DNA of 64,000 nt from Winogradskya humida (lineage in GTDB: Bacteria > Actinomycetota > Actinomycetes > Mycobacteriales > Micromonosporaceae). Position 1 is the first letter of the stretch. Every line of letters begins with the position of its first letter. The DNA lies in NCBI RefSeq assembly GCF_016862215.1, contig NZ_BOMN01000143.1, positions 1 through 64,000 on the forward strand, written 5' to 3'. A program made the translations under genes and the position numbers. The notes under the pieces are model-generated. The model was not told where the DNA came from. It searched no databases and worked only from the letters and a program-made list of their open reading frames with translations. Shown here piece by piece: positions 8,620 through 16,512 of the stretch.

Positions 8620-9225
8620 ATGCAACCGAGACGCGGCCGGGTGCGCAGCGAGTCCACGCGGCGCGCCATCCTCGAGGCGACACGCGATGAACTGGCGGCC
8701 AGCGGGTACGACAAACTCTCCATCGACCGGATCGCCGCCGCCGCCGGCGCGGGGAAACAGACCGTCTACCGCTGGTACCCGACCAAGAGCGCCCTGGTCG
8801 CCGACTGCCTTCTTGAGGGCTACGTCCTGCCGACCACCTCTATCGATGTCCCCGACACCGGCGACATCCGCCGCGACCTCGGCGACTGGCTGCGCGCCTT
8901 CGCGGAAGGGCTCGACCATCCCCAGAACGCGGCACTGATCCGCGCCTGCACGGCCGCGGCAGCCGACAACGACGAGGTCGCGGCCAAGTTCTACGAGAAC
9001 GCCACCGCCGCCACCGAGACGGCCCTCACCGAACGCCTGCACGCCGCCGAACTCGCCGGCCAGCTCAAGAAGGACGCGCCCGCCGTGGCCGTGGCCGAAG
9101 CACTCATCGGCGCCATGCTGTTCCGGCTGCTGACCCGGCAGCGCGCAACCGTCGCGTTCACCGAAGGACTTACCGAGGCGGTCATGGCGGGCATCGCCCT
9201 CACCCCGTCACCGGCTCAGCGATAG
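8620..9225 (+). CDS. TetR-family regulator of the SDR/hydrolase genes
   Basis: 201-residue TetR-type protein; ATG 8620 begins MQPRRGRVRSESTRRAILEA. The helix-turn-helix spans about residues 15-60 (LSIDRIAAAAGAGKQTVYRW, WYPTKSALVADC), followed by a helical C-terminal domain with the DIRRDLGDWLRAF pattern common to one actinobacterial TetR subgroup. Two copies of the same inverted repeat flank it, one upstream of itself and the divergent SDRs, the other upstream of the hydrolase. It therefore probably autoregulates and controls two transcription units. Effector unknown. Confidence 0.88.
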   Translation: MQPRRGRVRSESTRRAILEATRDELAASGYDKLSIDRIAAAAGAGKQTVYRWYPTKSALVADCLLEGYVLPTTSIDVPDTGDIRRDLGDWLRAFAEGLDHPQNAALIRACTAAAADNDEVAAKFYENATAATETALTERLHAAELAGQLKKDAPAVAVAEALIGAMLFRLLTRQRATVAFTEGLTEAVMAGIALTPSPAQR

Positions 9226-9318
9226 CGCTCAACAGGCCACGATGGCGTCGCAGGCGGTGAACGCCGTGTGCCTGAAACGTGTTGACGGGCCCGGCTTCCG
9301 GAGTATGGTTGCTCATAT

Positions 9319-9335
9319 CGAGACTTTTTGTCTCG
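9319..9335. promoter_or_regulatory. 17-bp operator CGAGAC-TTTTT-GTCTCG, copy 2
   Basis: Identical to the site at 8564-8580, here bracketed by CATAT/CATAT-like flanks. It lies 23 bases before the hydrolase start codon, so binding would block transcription or early elongation of the hydrolase and possibly the malonate decarboxylase operon behind it. Confidence 0.85.
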
Positions 9336-9358
9336 CATATTGAGGGAAGGTGACGACC

Positions 9359-10309
9359 ATGACACACCCCGACCGGACTGCTGCGCCTCTCCCGACAAGC
9401 ATCAGCGAAGCCGCCCGCCAGTACCTGGCCTTGCCGCCAACCGAGCCGACCACCTATCCCGCACTGGACGAAACCGACGGCTGGCTCAAGCTCATCGAGG
9501 CCACCGACGCAGGCGTCGCACAGTTCCTAGCCGGATACACCTTTCCCGTGGCGTCGGACCTGCGCGAGATCAGCGGCGTCAACACCTACGTGCTGCGCGC
9601 CGACGGCGTGCCGGACAGCGACAACACTCCGATCTATCTCAATCTGCACGGCGGCGGGCTGATCCTCGGTGGGGGCGAGTTGTGCCGGGCGATGGGCAGC
9701 GTGGCCGCCATGTACAGCGGGATGATCACGTGGAGCGTCGACTACCGGATGCCTCCGCTGCACCCCTACCCCGCGGCGCTGGACGACTGCATCGCCGTCT
9801 ACCGGGCGTTGCTCGAGGTGCGCGATCCGGCCGACATCTTCGTCGGCGGCGGGTCGGCCGGCGGGAACCTCGCCGCCGCGCTGATCGCGCGGGCCAAGGA
9901 CGAAGGCCTGCCGATGCCCGCCGCACTGGTGCTGTCCACGCCCGAAGCCGATCTCACCGAATCCGGCGACACGTTCCAAACGCTCGACGGTGTACACACC
10001 GGGCTACGCAGCCTCATGCCGGTGAACCTGCTGTACGCCAACGGCCACCCGCTCACCGACCCGTACCTGTCACCGCTGTTCGCCGACCTGACCGGTTTCC
10101 CGCCCACCTTCCTGCAGTCGGGCACCCGGGACCTGTTCCTGTCCAACACCATCCGGATGCACCGCAAGCTGCTGGCCGCCGGAGTCGAGGCCGAGCTGCA
10201 CGTCTTCGAAGCCATGCCGCACGGCGGATTCGGTGGCACGACCCCGGAGGACGCCGAGCTCAACGCCGCTATCCGCGGATTCCTCGACAAGCACCGCCGT
10301 ACCGCCTGA
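9359..10309 (+). CDS. Alpha/beta-hydrolase of the hormone-sensitive-lipase (HSL) family
   Basis: 316-residue esterase. The ATG at 9359 is preferred because GAGGGAAGG ends eight bases upstream; a GTG at 9350 lies inside that ribosome site. HSL-family marks are present: the oxyanion motif HGGG (about residue 97), the nucleophile elbow GGGSAGG (about 164), an aspartate in SGTRDLFL (about 257) and histidine in AMPHGGF (about 287). It would hydrolyse short acyl esters or lactones. The upstream 17-bp operator puts it in the regulon of the preceding TetR with the two SDRs, suggesting a shared catabolic route. The mdcA gene starts about 110 bases downstream. Confidence 0.88.
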   Translation: MTHPDRTAAPLPTSISEAARQYLALPPTEPTTYPALDETDGWLKLIEATDAGVAQFLAGYTFPVASDLREISGVNTYVLRADGVPDSDNTPIYLNLHGGGLILGGGELCRAMGSVAAMYSGMITWSVDYRMPPLHPYPAALDDCIAVYRALLEVRDPADIFVGGGSAGGNLAAALIARAKDEGLPMPAALVLSTPEADLTESGDTFQTLDGVHTGLRSLMPVNLLYANGHPLTDPYLSPLFADLTGFPPTFLQSGTRDLFLSNTIRMHRKLLAAGVEAELHVFEAMPHGGFGGTTPEDAELNAAIRGFLDKHRRTA

Positions 10310-10418
10310 ACCAGCCGGGTGCAGGCGGTGGGCGGGAACGGCCGTGGCCTGCCGCCGGGTCGCCAGCAGGTCAACGAACTTCTCCGTGGCCTGGACAATT
10401 CGAGCATACGGTGGGGTT

Positions 10419-12077
10419 ATGTCGATCTCGTCGACCACGTCGCGGGTGTGGAACAGTCGTCGCCTGGCGAAGGCGGCCCGGCTAGACGCGGCCCGCGACT
10501 TCACCGACGGCAAGGTGGTCGACAGCACGCGACTGCGCGAGGTACTGCAGGCGCTGATCCGGCCCGGCGACCGCGTCGCCTTGGAAGGCGACAACCAGAA
10601 ACAGGCCGACTTCCTGTCGCGTACGCTCGCCGACTGCGACCCGGCCATGCTGCACGACCTGCACATGGTGATCTCGTCGGTGTCGCGACCGGAACACCTG
10701 GACCTGTTCGAACGCGGCATCGCCACCCGGCTCGACCTGGCCTACGCCGGCCCGCAGAGCGTACGGATCGCGCAGCTCGTCGCGGACGGCACGGTGACCC
10801 TCGGCGCCATCCACACCTACGTCGAGCTGTACGCCCGGATGTTCACCGACCTCACCCCGCAGGTGGCGCTGCTGTGCGCGGCGGCCGCCGACCGCGACGG
10901 CAACCTCTACACCGGCCCCAACACCGAGGACACCCCCACGATCGCCGAAGCTACGGCGTTTCGTGACGGTGTGGTCGTCGTCCAGGTCGACCGGCTCGTC
11001 GACGCCGGTGAGCTGCCCCGGGTCGACATCCCCGGCGACTGGGTCGACCTGATCGTCGTCGCGGACCGCCCGTTCGCGCTGGAGCCGCTGTTCACCCGCG
11101 ATCCCCGGCGCATCGGCGACGTCGAGATCCTCAAGGCGATGATCGCCCTGTGCGGGGTGTACGAACGCCACGAGGTCGTCTCGCTCAACCACGGCGTCGG
11201 CTTCGACACCGCCGCCATCGAGCTGATCCTGCCGACGTACGGGGAAGAACTGGGGTTGAAAGGCCGTATCGCGCGCAACTGGGCGCTCAACCCGCATCCG
11301 ACCCTGATCCCTGCGATCGAGTCGGGCTGGGTCGAGTCGATCCACTCCTTCGGCGGCGAAGCGGGCATGGAACGCTACTGCGCCGCCCGGCCCGACATCT
11401 TCTTCACCGGTGCCGACGGCTCGCTGCGCTCCAACCGGGTGCTGTGCCAGCTCGCCGGGCAGTACGCGATCGACATGTTCATCGGCTCCTCCCTGCAGAT
11501 CGACGCCGACGCCAACTCCTCGACGGTGACCGACGGGCGCCTGTCCGGCTTCGGCGGGGCCCCGAACATGGGCCACGATCCCGGCGGACGACGCCACGCA
11601 TCGGCGGCGTGGCTCGATCTCGCCCACGGTGACGGCGCATCGCGGCGCGGACGCAAACTCGTGGTACAGATGGCCCAGACCTTCCGGGCCGGCGGTGTGC
11701 CCACCTTCGTCGAGAGCCTCGACGCGATCGACGTCGGCAAGGCCGCCGGCATGCCCCTGCCCCCGGTGATGATCTACGGCAACGACGTCACCCATGTCGT
11801 CACCGAGGAAGGCGTGGCCTACCTCTACCGCTCGGACAGCCTCGAGGAACGCCGTGAGTGCCTGGCCACCGTCGCCGGGGCCACCCCGGTCGGACTGCGC
11901 TCCGACAGCCACACCGTCGAGCGGCTACGCCGCGACGGCCTGGTCGCCTTTCCCGAAGACCTCGGCGTCGACGTGCGCCGGGCCAACCGGTCGCTGCTGG
12001 CCGCGCACAGCATCGGTGATCTGGTCGACTGGTCCGGGGGCCTCTACGACCCGCCCGCCCGGTTCCGGGAATGGTGA
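10419..12077 (+). CDS. mdcA: Malonate decarboxylase alpha subunit (acetyl-/malonyl-ACP:CoA-type transferase)
   Basis: 552 residues, the usual MdcA length. ATG 10419 follows GGTGGGG; upstream in-frame codons overlap the hydrolase end. MdcA exchanges the acetyl group on the carrier subunit for malonate, the first step of biotin-independent malonate decarboxylation. Recognisable family features include the N-terminal VWNSRRLAKAARLDAA segment, the EGDNQKQADFL box, and the CoA-transferase-like core with ARNWALNPHPTLIPAIESGW and FGGAPNMGHDPGGRRHAS. It is the first gene of an operon in which each later gene overlaps its predecessor by 4 to 13 bases; mdcB starts 7 bases before its stop. Confidence 0.93.
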   Translation: MSISSTTSRVWNSRRLAKAARLDAARDFTDGKVVDSTRLREVLQALIRPGDRVALEGDNQKQADFLSRTLADCDPAMLHDLHMVISSVSRPEHLDLFERGIATRLDLAYAGPQSVRIAQLVADGTVTLGAIHTYVELYARMFTDLTPQVALLCAAAADRDGNLYTGPNTEDTPTIAEATAFRDGVVVVQVDRLVDAGELPRVDIPGDWVDLIVVADRPFALEPLFTRDPRRIGDVEILKAMIALCGVYERHEVVSLNHGVGFDTAAIELILPTYGEELGLKGRIARNWALNPHPTLIPAIESGWVESIHSFGGEAGMERYCAARPDIFFTGADGSLRSNRVLCQLAGQYAIDMFIGSSLQIDADANSSTVTDGRLSGFGGAPNMGHDPGGRRHASAAWLDLAHGDGASRRGRKLVVQMAQTFRAGGVPTFVESLDAIDVGKAAGMPLPPVMIYGNDVTHVVTEEGVAYLYRSDSLEERRECLATVAGATPVGLRSDSHTVERLRRDGLVAFPEDLGVDVRRANRSLLAAHSIGDLVDWSGGLYDPPARFREW

Positions 12078-12928
12078 CCGTAACAGCGCCGATCGCGGCG
12101 CAGCCGACCCTCCTAGCTGATCTCGCCGTTGAGGCTCTGCACGCCGAAGCGCGGCTGACCCCCAAGCCGGGCCTGGTCGATCGCCGGGGTTCGGGCGCGC
12201 ACGCCGACATGACCCTGGCGATGCTGGCCGCATCGGCCGAAGCCCTACGCCCCGCCTTCGCAGCCTGCGCGCAGGCGGCCGCATCGATCCCGCTGGGTGC
12301 CGCGTTGCGAGCCCGGATCGGTGCAGTCGGCCGCGCCGGGGAGACGCGGATGGTGCAGGCGACCGGCGGGGTGAACACCCACCGCGGAGCCCTGTGGGCA
12401 CTCGGCCTGCTGACCGCCGGCGCCGCCGCGCGCGGGGGCATCGAGGCAATCGTGGGTTTCGCCGCCGAACTGGCCCGTCTGCCGGACGCCGATGCCCCAG
12501 CACCCGATCCGCGAGCGCACGGCCGCCTGGCCCGCTTGCGTTACGGCGCTGCCGGCGCCGCCGGTGAAGCACGCGCGGGCTTCCCGCACGTGACCGACGT
12601 GGCACTACCCGCCCTTCATAATGCCCGTGCCCAGGGTGCCACCGAAGACCAAGCGCGCCTCGATGCCCTGCTCGCCCTCATGACCCGGGTCGACGACACC
12701 TGCCTGCTGCACCGCGGCGGACCGGCCGGCCTGACCGCCGTGCAGGCCGGAGCCGCCGCCGTACTCGCCGCGGGCGGCACCGCCACCGGCGCCGGCCAGG
12801 CCGCGCTGGCCGCCCTCGACGAGCACACCGCCCGCGCGGGCCTGTCCCCCGGCGGCAGCGCCGACCTGCTCGCCGCCGCCCTGTTCCTCGACGCACTGGA
12901 AAGCATGTGGTCACCATGCAGACCTTGA
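12071..12928 (+). CDS. mdcB: Triphosphoribosyl-dephospho-CoA synthase
   Basis: 285 residues. MdcB/CitG-type enzymes make 2'-(5''-triphosphoribosyl)-3'-dephospho-CoA, the precursor of the prosthetic group of the malonate decarboxylase carrier subunit. Seen here: the AEARLTPKPGLVDRRGSGAH motif near the start, GVNTHRGALWALGLL in the middle, and DDTCLLHRGG towards the C-terminus, all typical of the CitG family. The ATG at 12071 overlaps the mdcA stop. The order A-B-C-D/E-G-H is the classical mdc order. Confidence 0.93.
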   Translation: MVTVTAPIAAQPTLLADLAVEALHAEARLTPKPGLVDRRGSGAHADMTLAMLAASAEALRPAFAACAQAAASIPLGAALRARIGAVGRAGETRMVQATGGVNTHRGALWALGLLTAGAAARGGIEAIVGFAAELARLPDADAPAPDPRAHGRLARLRYGAAGAAGEARAGFPHVTDVALPALHNARAQGATEDQARLDALLALMTRVDDTCLLHRGGPAGLTAVQAGAAAVLAAGGTATGAGQAALAALDEHTARAGLSPGGSADLLAAALFLDALESMWSPCRP

Positions 12929-13236
12929 CGTTCCGCTTTCCCGCAGGCACGGCACCGAAGCGACGGGTACACCTCGGCGTCGTCGCCTCCGGCGACTTGG
13001 AAATCCTGCTCACACCCCACCCGCCGGGCAGCGATGCCGATGCCGCCGAGGTCCGGGTCCGCACGTCCGTGGACGGTTTCGACGCCGTATGGCGGCAGGT
13101 GCTCGAGCGGTTCTTCGAACGATCGCCGATGACCGGCGTGTGGGAGCTCAACGACTTCGGCGCCACCCCGGGAGTGGTGAATCTGCGACTGCGGCAGGCC
13201 GTCGACCTCGCCCTGGCAGAACAGGACCCGCAATGA
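12916..13236 (+). CDS. mdcC: Malonate decarboxylase acyl-carrier (delta) subunit
   Basis: 106 residues from ATG 12916 (a GTG nine bases earlier is also possible). It is the carrier protein that holds the phosphoribosyl-dephospho-CoA arm. The segment VVASGDLEILLTP matches the family's S-G-D-L-E-V-L-L region, and its serine, about residue 27, is the expected attachment site. The C-terminal NDFGATPGVVNLRLRQA segment is also conserved in MdcC. It overlaps mdcB by 13 bases and its TGA shares bases with the ATG of the next gene (ATGA), consistent with translational coupling. Confidence 0.93.
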   Translation: MQTLTFRFPAGTAPKRRVHLGVVASGDLEILLTPHPPGSDADAAEVRVRTSVDGFDAVWRQVLERFFERSPMTGVWELNDFGATPGVVNLRLRQAVDLALAEQDPQ

Positions 13237-14951
13237 CCGTCACCGATGACATCGGCCGCCTGCTGGCCCGCCACAGCGTCCGCGAACTCACCGCCCGCGG
13301 CCGGGCCCTCGCCCTGCTCGATGACGGCAGCGCACACGAACTGCTGGGGCCGTTCGACCACCTCGAATCACCCTGGCTCGAACCGCAGGGCGTCGTGCCG
13401 CAGGCCGACGACGGCGTCGTCGTCATGCGGGGCTCCATCGGCGGCCACCGCGCTGTCGTCGCCGCCGTCGAACAGGGATTTCAGGGCGGCGCGATCGGCG
13501 AGGTCTCCGGCGCGAAGATCAGCGAGACGCTGCGCCTGGCCGCCGCCGACGGCTCCGCCGGGACGCCCGTCACCGCCGTGCTGCTGCTGGAGACCGGCGG
13601 CGTACGCCTGCAGGAAGCCAACCTGGGCCTCGCCGCCGTCGCCGAGATCTGCGACGCGGTCCTGGTCGCCCGCACCCACGCTCCGGTCATCGCGGTCATC
13701 GCCGGCGAGGTCGGCAGCTTCGGTGGCGTCAGCATCGCCGCCGGCCTGTGCACCGAGGTGATCATGACCAGGGAAGGGCGGCTCGGGCTCAACGGGCCGG
13801 CCGTCATCGAGCAGGAAGCCGGGAGAACCGAGTTCGACGCGTCCGACCGGGCGCTGGTGTGGGCCGTGCACGGCGGCACCCAACGCCACGCCCAGGCCCT
13901 GGCCGACCGGCTGATCGTCGACGACATCGACGAGCTGCGCGACGCGGTCGCAGCGGCGGTCACCGCTGGGGTGAAGGCGGTAGGCAGTCATCGCAGCGAA
14001 CGTGTTGACGTCCTCGCTGCCCGCCTGGCCCTGCTCGATCCGGCCACGACGCCGACCCCGGCTCAGACCCGCGAGCTCTGGGGCGCGCACTACGAGGTCC
14101 CGGAGGCCGTGCCCACCCCCGCCCCGGTGCCATCGGCATCGCCGGGCCCGGCGAGTCGAGGCTTCACCTGGCTGAAGCTGTTGTCCGGCGTCGACACACC
14201 CGACGCCGTCATCGCGTCGGTGCGGATGGCCGTCACCGACCAGGCCGTCTACCTCGCCGTCGTGCCCGACCCGGCCAGCCCCTATCACCGGGCCCGTCAC
14301 GGTGAGGTGGGGCTGGCCGAGTGTCTCGCCCTGGCCCAGACGCTGCGGCGCATCGTCGCCGAGGACGCCGCCCGGCCGCAGCGCCGGGCGATCGTGGCCG
14401 TGGTCGACCTGCCCAGCCAGGCCTACGGCCGCATCGAGGAGACCGCGGGCCTGCACCAGGCCATCGCCACCACCGTCGACGCGTACGCCGCTGCCCGCAC
14501 CGCCGGCCACCCGGTCGTCACGATCGTCGTCGGCACCGCCCTGTCCGGTGGCTTCCTCACCCACGGATTGCAAGCGACCCGGATCCTCGCGCTCGACGCG
14601 CCCGGCGTGGAGATCCACGCCATGCACAAACCGGCCGCCGCCCGCATCACCCGCCGCACCGTGGACCAGCTCGAACAGCTCGGCTCCCGGATCGCACCCC
14701 TGAGCTACGACGTACGCACCTGGGCAACACTCGGTCTGTGCGACGCGCTGCTGCCGGTCGCTGACGCCGATCATCCCACCGACGCCGAGACCGCCACCGT
14801 CACCGCGGCCCTGCAGCAGCAGATCGAAGCCGCCCGCACCCCCGTCGCCGACCTGTCCTACCGGCTCGACACGCCGGGGGCACTGCATCTGCGGGGCGCG
14901 TCCCGCCACGTACGGGATGAATTGGCTCGGCAGTGGGCAGCGGAGCGATGA
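13233..14951 (+). CDS. mdcDE: Fused malonate decarboxylase beta-gamma subunit (carboxylase core)
   Basis: 572 residues. The first half (about 1-285) is MdcD-like: crotonase-fold acyl-CoA-carboxylase domain with LLLETGGVRLQEANLGLAAV, VIAVIAGEVGSFGGVSIAAG and the DRLIVDDIDEL segment. A proline/alanine linker (about 285-310) leads to an MdcE-like half with LVVDLPSQAYGR-type sequence, QAYGRIEETAGLHQAI, GTALSGGFLTHGLQA and HAMHKPAAARITRR. In classical systems these are two proteins that together decarboxylate malonyl-ACP and regenerate acetyl-ACP; here one reading frame encodes both with no internal stop. It starts at the ATGA overlap with mdcC. Confidence 0.93.
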   Translation: MTVTDDIGRLLARHSVRELTARGRALALLDDGSAHELLGPFDHLESPWLEPQGVVPQADDGVVVMRGSIGGHRAVVAAVEQGFQGGAIGEVSGAKISETLRLAAADGSAGTPVTAVLLLETGGVRLQEANLGLAAVAEICDAVLVARTHAPVIAVIAGEVGSFGGVSIAAGLCTEVIMTREGRLGLNGPAVIEQEAGRTEFDASDRALVWAVHGGTQRHAQALADRLIVDDIDELRDAVAAAVTAGVKAVGSHRSERVDVLAARLALLDPATTPTPAQTRELWGAHYEVPEAVPTPAPVPSASPGPASRGFTWLKLLSGVDTPDAVIASVRMAVTDQAVYLAVVPDPASPYHRARHGEVGLAECLALAQTLRRIVAEDAARPQRRAIVAVVDLPSQAYGRIEETAGLHQAIATTVDAYAAARTAGHPVVTIVVGTALSGGFLTHGLQATRILALDAPGVEIHAMHKPAAARITRRTVDQLEQLGSRIAPLSYDVRTWATLGLCDALLPVADADHPTDAETATVTAALQQQIEAARTPVADLSYRLDTPGALHLRGASRHVRDELARQWAAER

Positions 14952-15577
14952 CACCGCAGGTCCACGACCTCCTCCACCTCGGCGACCTGGACGCCGTACG
15001 CCGGGCCAACCCGGACGCACCGCCCTGGGTCTGGCAGCACCTGGCCCCGTCCGCCTGGGTCGTAGTTCGCCGGCCCGAGGCGAGCAACGGCCTCATCCCA
15101 GCGGGTGCCCGCGGCGACGGACGCACCCAGCGGCAGGCCCTCGACGTACCCGAGGCCTCCATCACCGAGGTCGTCACCCCGCACCAGCTCACCACCAGGT
15201 TGCTGGATCAGCCGCCCGCCGGCGCCATCGCCGAGGCCATGGCGATGCTGCGCGGGTGGTTCACCGCCCTCGACGCCGCCGGACTCGACTGGGGCCCGGT
15301 CGGCGCGGTCGGATTCGAGCTGGCCACCGGCCGGCGGGTCACCAGGGCGTCCAGCGATCTCGACATCGTCATCCGGATCACCGACTGGCCCGGCCCGGCC
15401 GTGCTCTGGCAACCGCCGGCGACGCCGGTGCGCCTCGACTGCCTCCTCGAAAGCCCGGCCGGCGCCGTCGCCTGGGCCGAAGCAGCATCCGACGCGACCG
15501 ACGTGCTGTGGCGCACCAGCTCCAGCCCGCGCCTGGCCGGCAACCCGCGGCTCGCCGCGGCACGGAGCGCGGCGTGA
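14948..15577 (+). CDS. mdcG: Phosphoribosyl-dephospho-CoA transferase
   Basis: 209 residues from ATG 14948, which overlaps the mdcDE stop (ATGA); a GTG 15 bases earlier is possible but less well coupled. MdcG transfers the prosthetic group made by MdcB onto the serine of MdcC. The nucleotidyltransferase signature is visible as RRVTRASSDLDIVI, with the two aspartates of the S-D-L-D motif, and the N-terminal PPWVWQHL and VVVRRPEASNGLIPAGARG segments match the family. Length is normal. Confidence 0.92.
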   Translation: MTPQVHDLLHLGDLDAVRRANPDAPPWVWQHLAPSAWVVVRRPEASNGLIPAGARGDGRTQRQALDVPEASITEVVTPHQLTTRLLDQPPAGAIAEAMAMLRGWFTALDAAGLDWGPVGAVGFELATGRRVTRASSDLDIVIRITDWPGPAVLWQPPATPVRLDCLLESPAGAVAWAEAASDATDVLWRTSSSPRLAGNPRLAAARSAA

Positions 15578-16512
15578 ACCTGGCCGTGGTTTTCCCCGGA
15601 CAGGGTTCGCAGCGACCCGGCGCGCTGGCCGCGTTGCCCGACCATGACGCGGTACGAGCCGTCCTTGCCGAGGCCGAGCAGATCCTCGGTGCCGCGACCG
15701 TTGCCGCACTCGACGAACCGGACACGCTGCACGAGACCGCCGGCGCCCAGCTGCAACTGCTCATCGCCGGCGTCGCCACCGCCCGGGCGCTGACCGCCGA
15801 AGGCTTCACGGTCGACGTGACCGCCGGGCACTCGGTGGGCGCCTTCGCCGCGGCCGTCACCGCGGCCGTGCTCACCTTCGCCGAAGCACTCGCCGCCGTC
15901 GCCCGTCGCGGGCAGCTCATGGCGGCCACCGCCGACAACGGCCGATGGGGCATGGCCGCCGTCCAGGGACTCGACGCCCCCACCGTGCGGCGGCTCGCCG
16001 CCGACGTCGGCACCCCGCAGGAACCGGTATGGCCGGCCGTCTACAACGCCGCCGACCAGATCGTGCTCTCCGGAACCCGGACCGCGCTCGCCGACGCGGA
16101 ACACGCCGCGCTGGCCGCCGGCGCCCGCCGCGTCGTGCACCTCGATGTCGCCGTCGCCGCGCACTGCCCGCGCCAGGACGACGTCGCCCAGGCGATGACC
16201 CGGGCCCTGGCACCCCTGCCGCGCCGGCCACCGACGGCCGCCGTCATCACCACCGCCGGCGGCCGCCGGGTCACCCGGGCCGAAGCCGTCTACGACGATC
16301 TCGCCCGGTCCGTCGCCCTGCCCGTGCAGTGGTACGACGCCGCCCGGCTGCTCCCCGAGATCGGCGTGACCCACCTCGTGCAGACCCCGCCGGGCCGCGT
16401 CCTGGTCGACCTGCTGCCATCCGGCAACGCCGTGCACGCCACCGCACTCGGTGACGGTGACTTCGCCCGCCACCTCGACGATCTTCGCTACGAGCTGAGG
16501 AGAACACGATGA
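15574..16512 (+). CDS. mdcH: Malonyl-CoA:ACP transacylase of the malonate decarboxylase system
   Basis: 312 residues from GTG 15574, which shares bases with the mdcG stop (GTGA). It loads malonyl from CoA onto MdcC to prime the cycle. FabD-type features: FPGQGSQ at residues 7-13, the nucleophile motif GHSVGAFAAA (about 90), QLMA-like RRGQLMAATA, and YNAADQIVLSG. The conserved histidine is in VAAHCP. It ends at the ATGA overlap with a carboxylesterase gene. No malonate transporter (mdcF or madLM) or LysR-type mdcR is visible in the window. Confidence 0.92.
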   Translation: MNLAVVFPGQGSQRPGALAALPDHDAVRAVLAEAEQILGAATVAALDEPDTLHETAGAQLQLLIAGVATARALTAEGFTVDVTAGHSVGAFAAAVTAAVLTFAEALAAVARRGQLMAATADNGRWGMAAVQGLDAPTVRRLAADVGTPQEPVWPAVYNAADQIVLSGTRTALADAEHAALAAGARRVVHLDVAVAAHCPRQDDVAQAMTRALAPLPRRPPTAAVITTAGGRRVTRAEAVYDDLARSVALPVQWYDAARLLPEIGVTHLVQTPPGRVLVDLLPSGNAVHATALGDGDFARHLDDLRYELRRTR

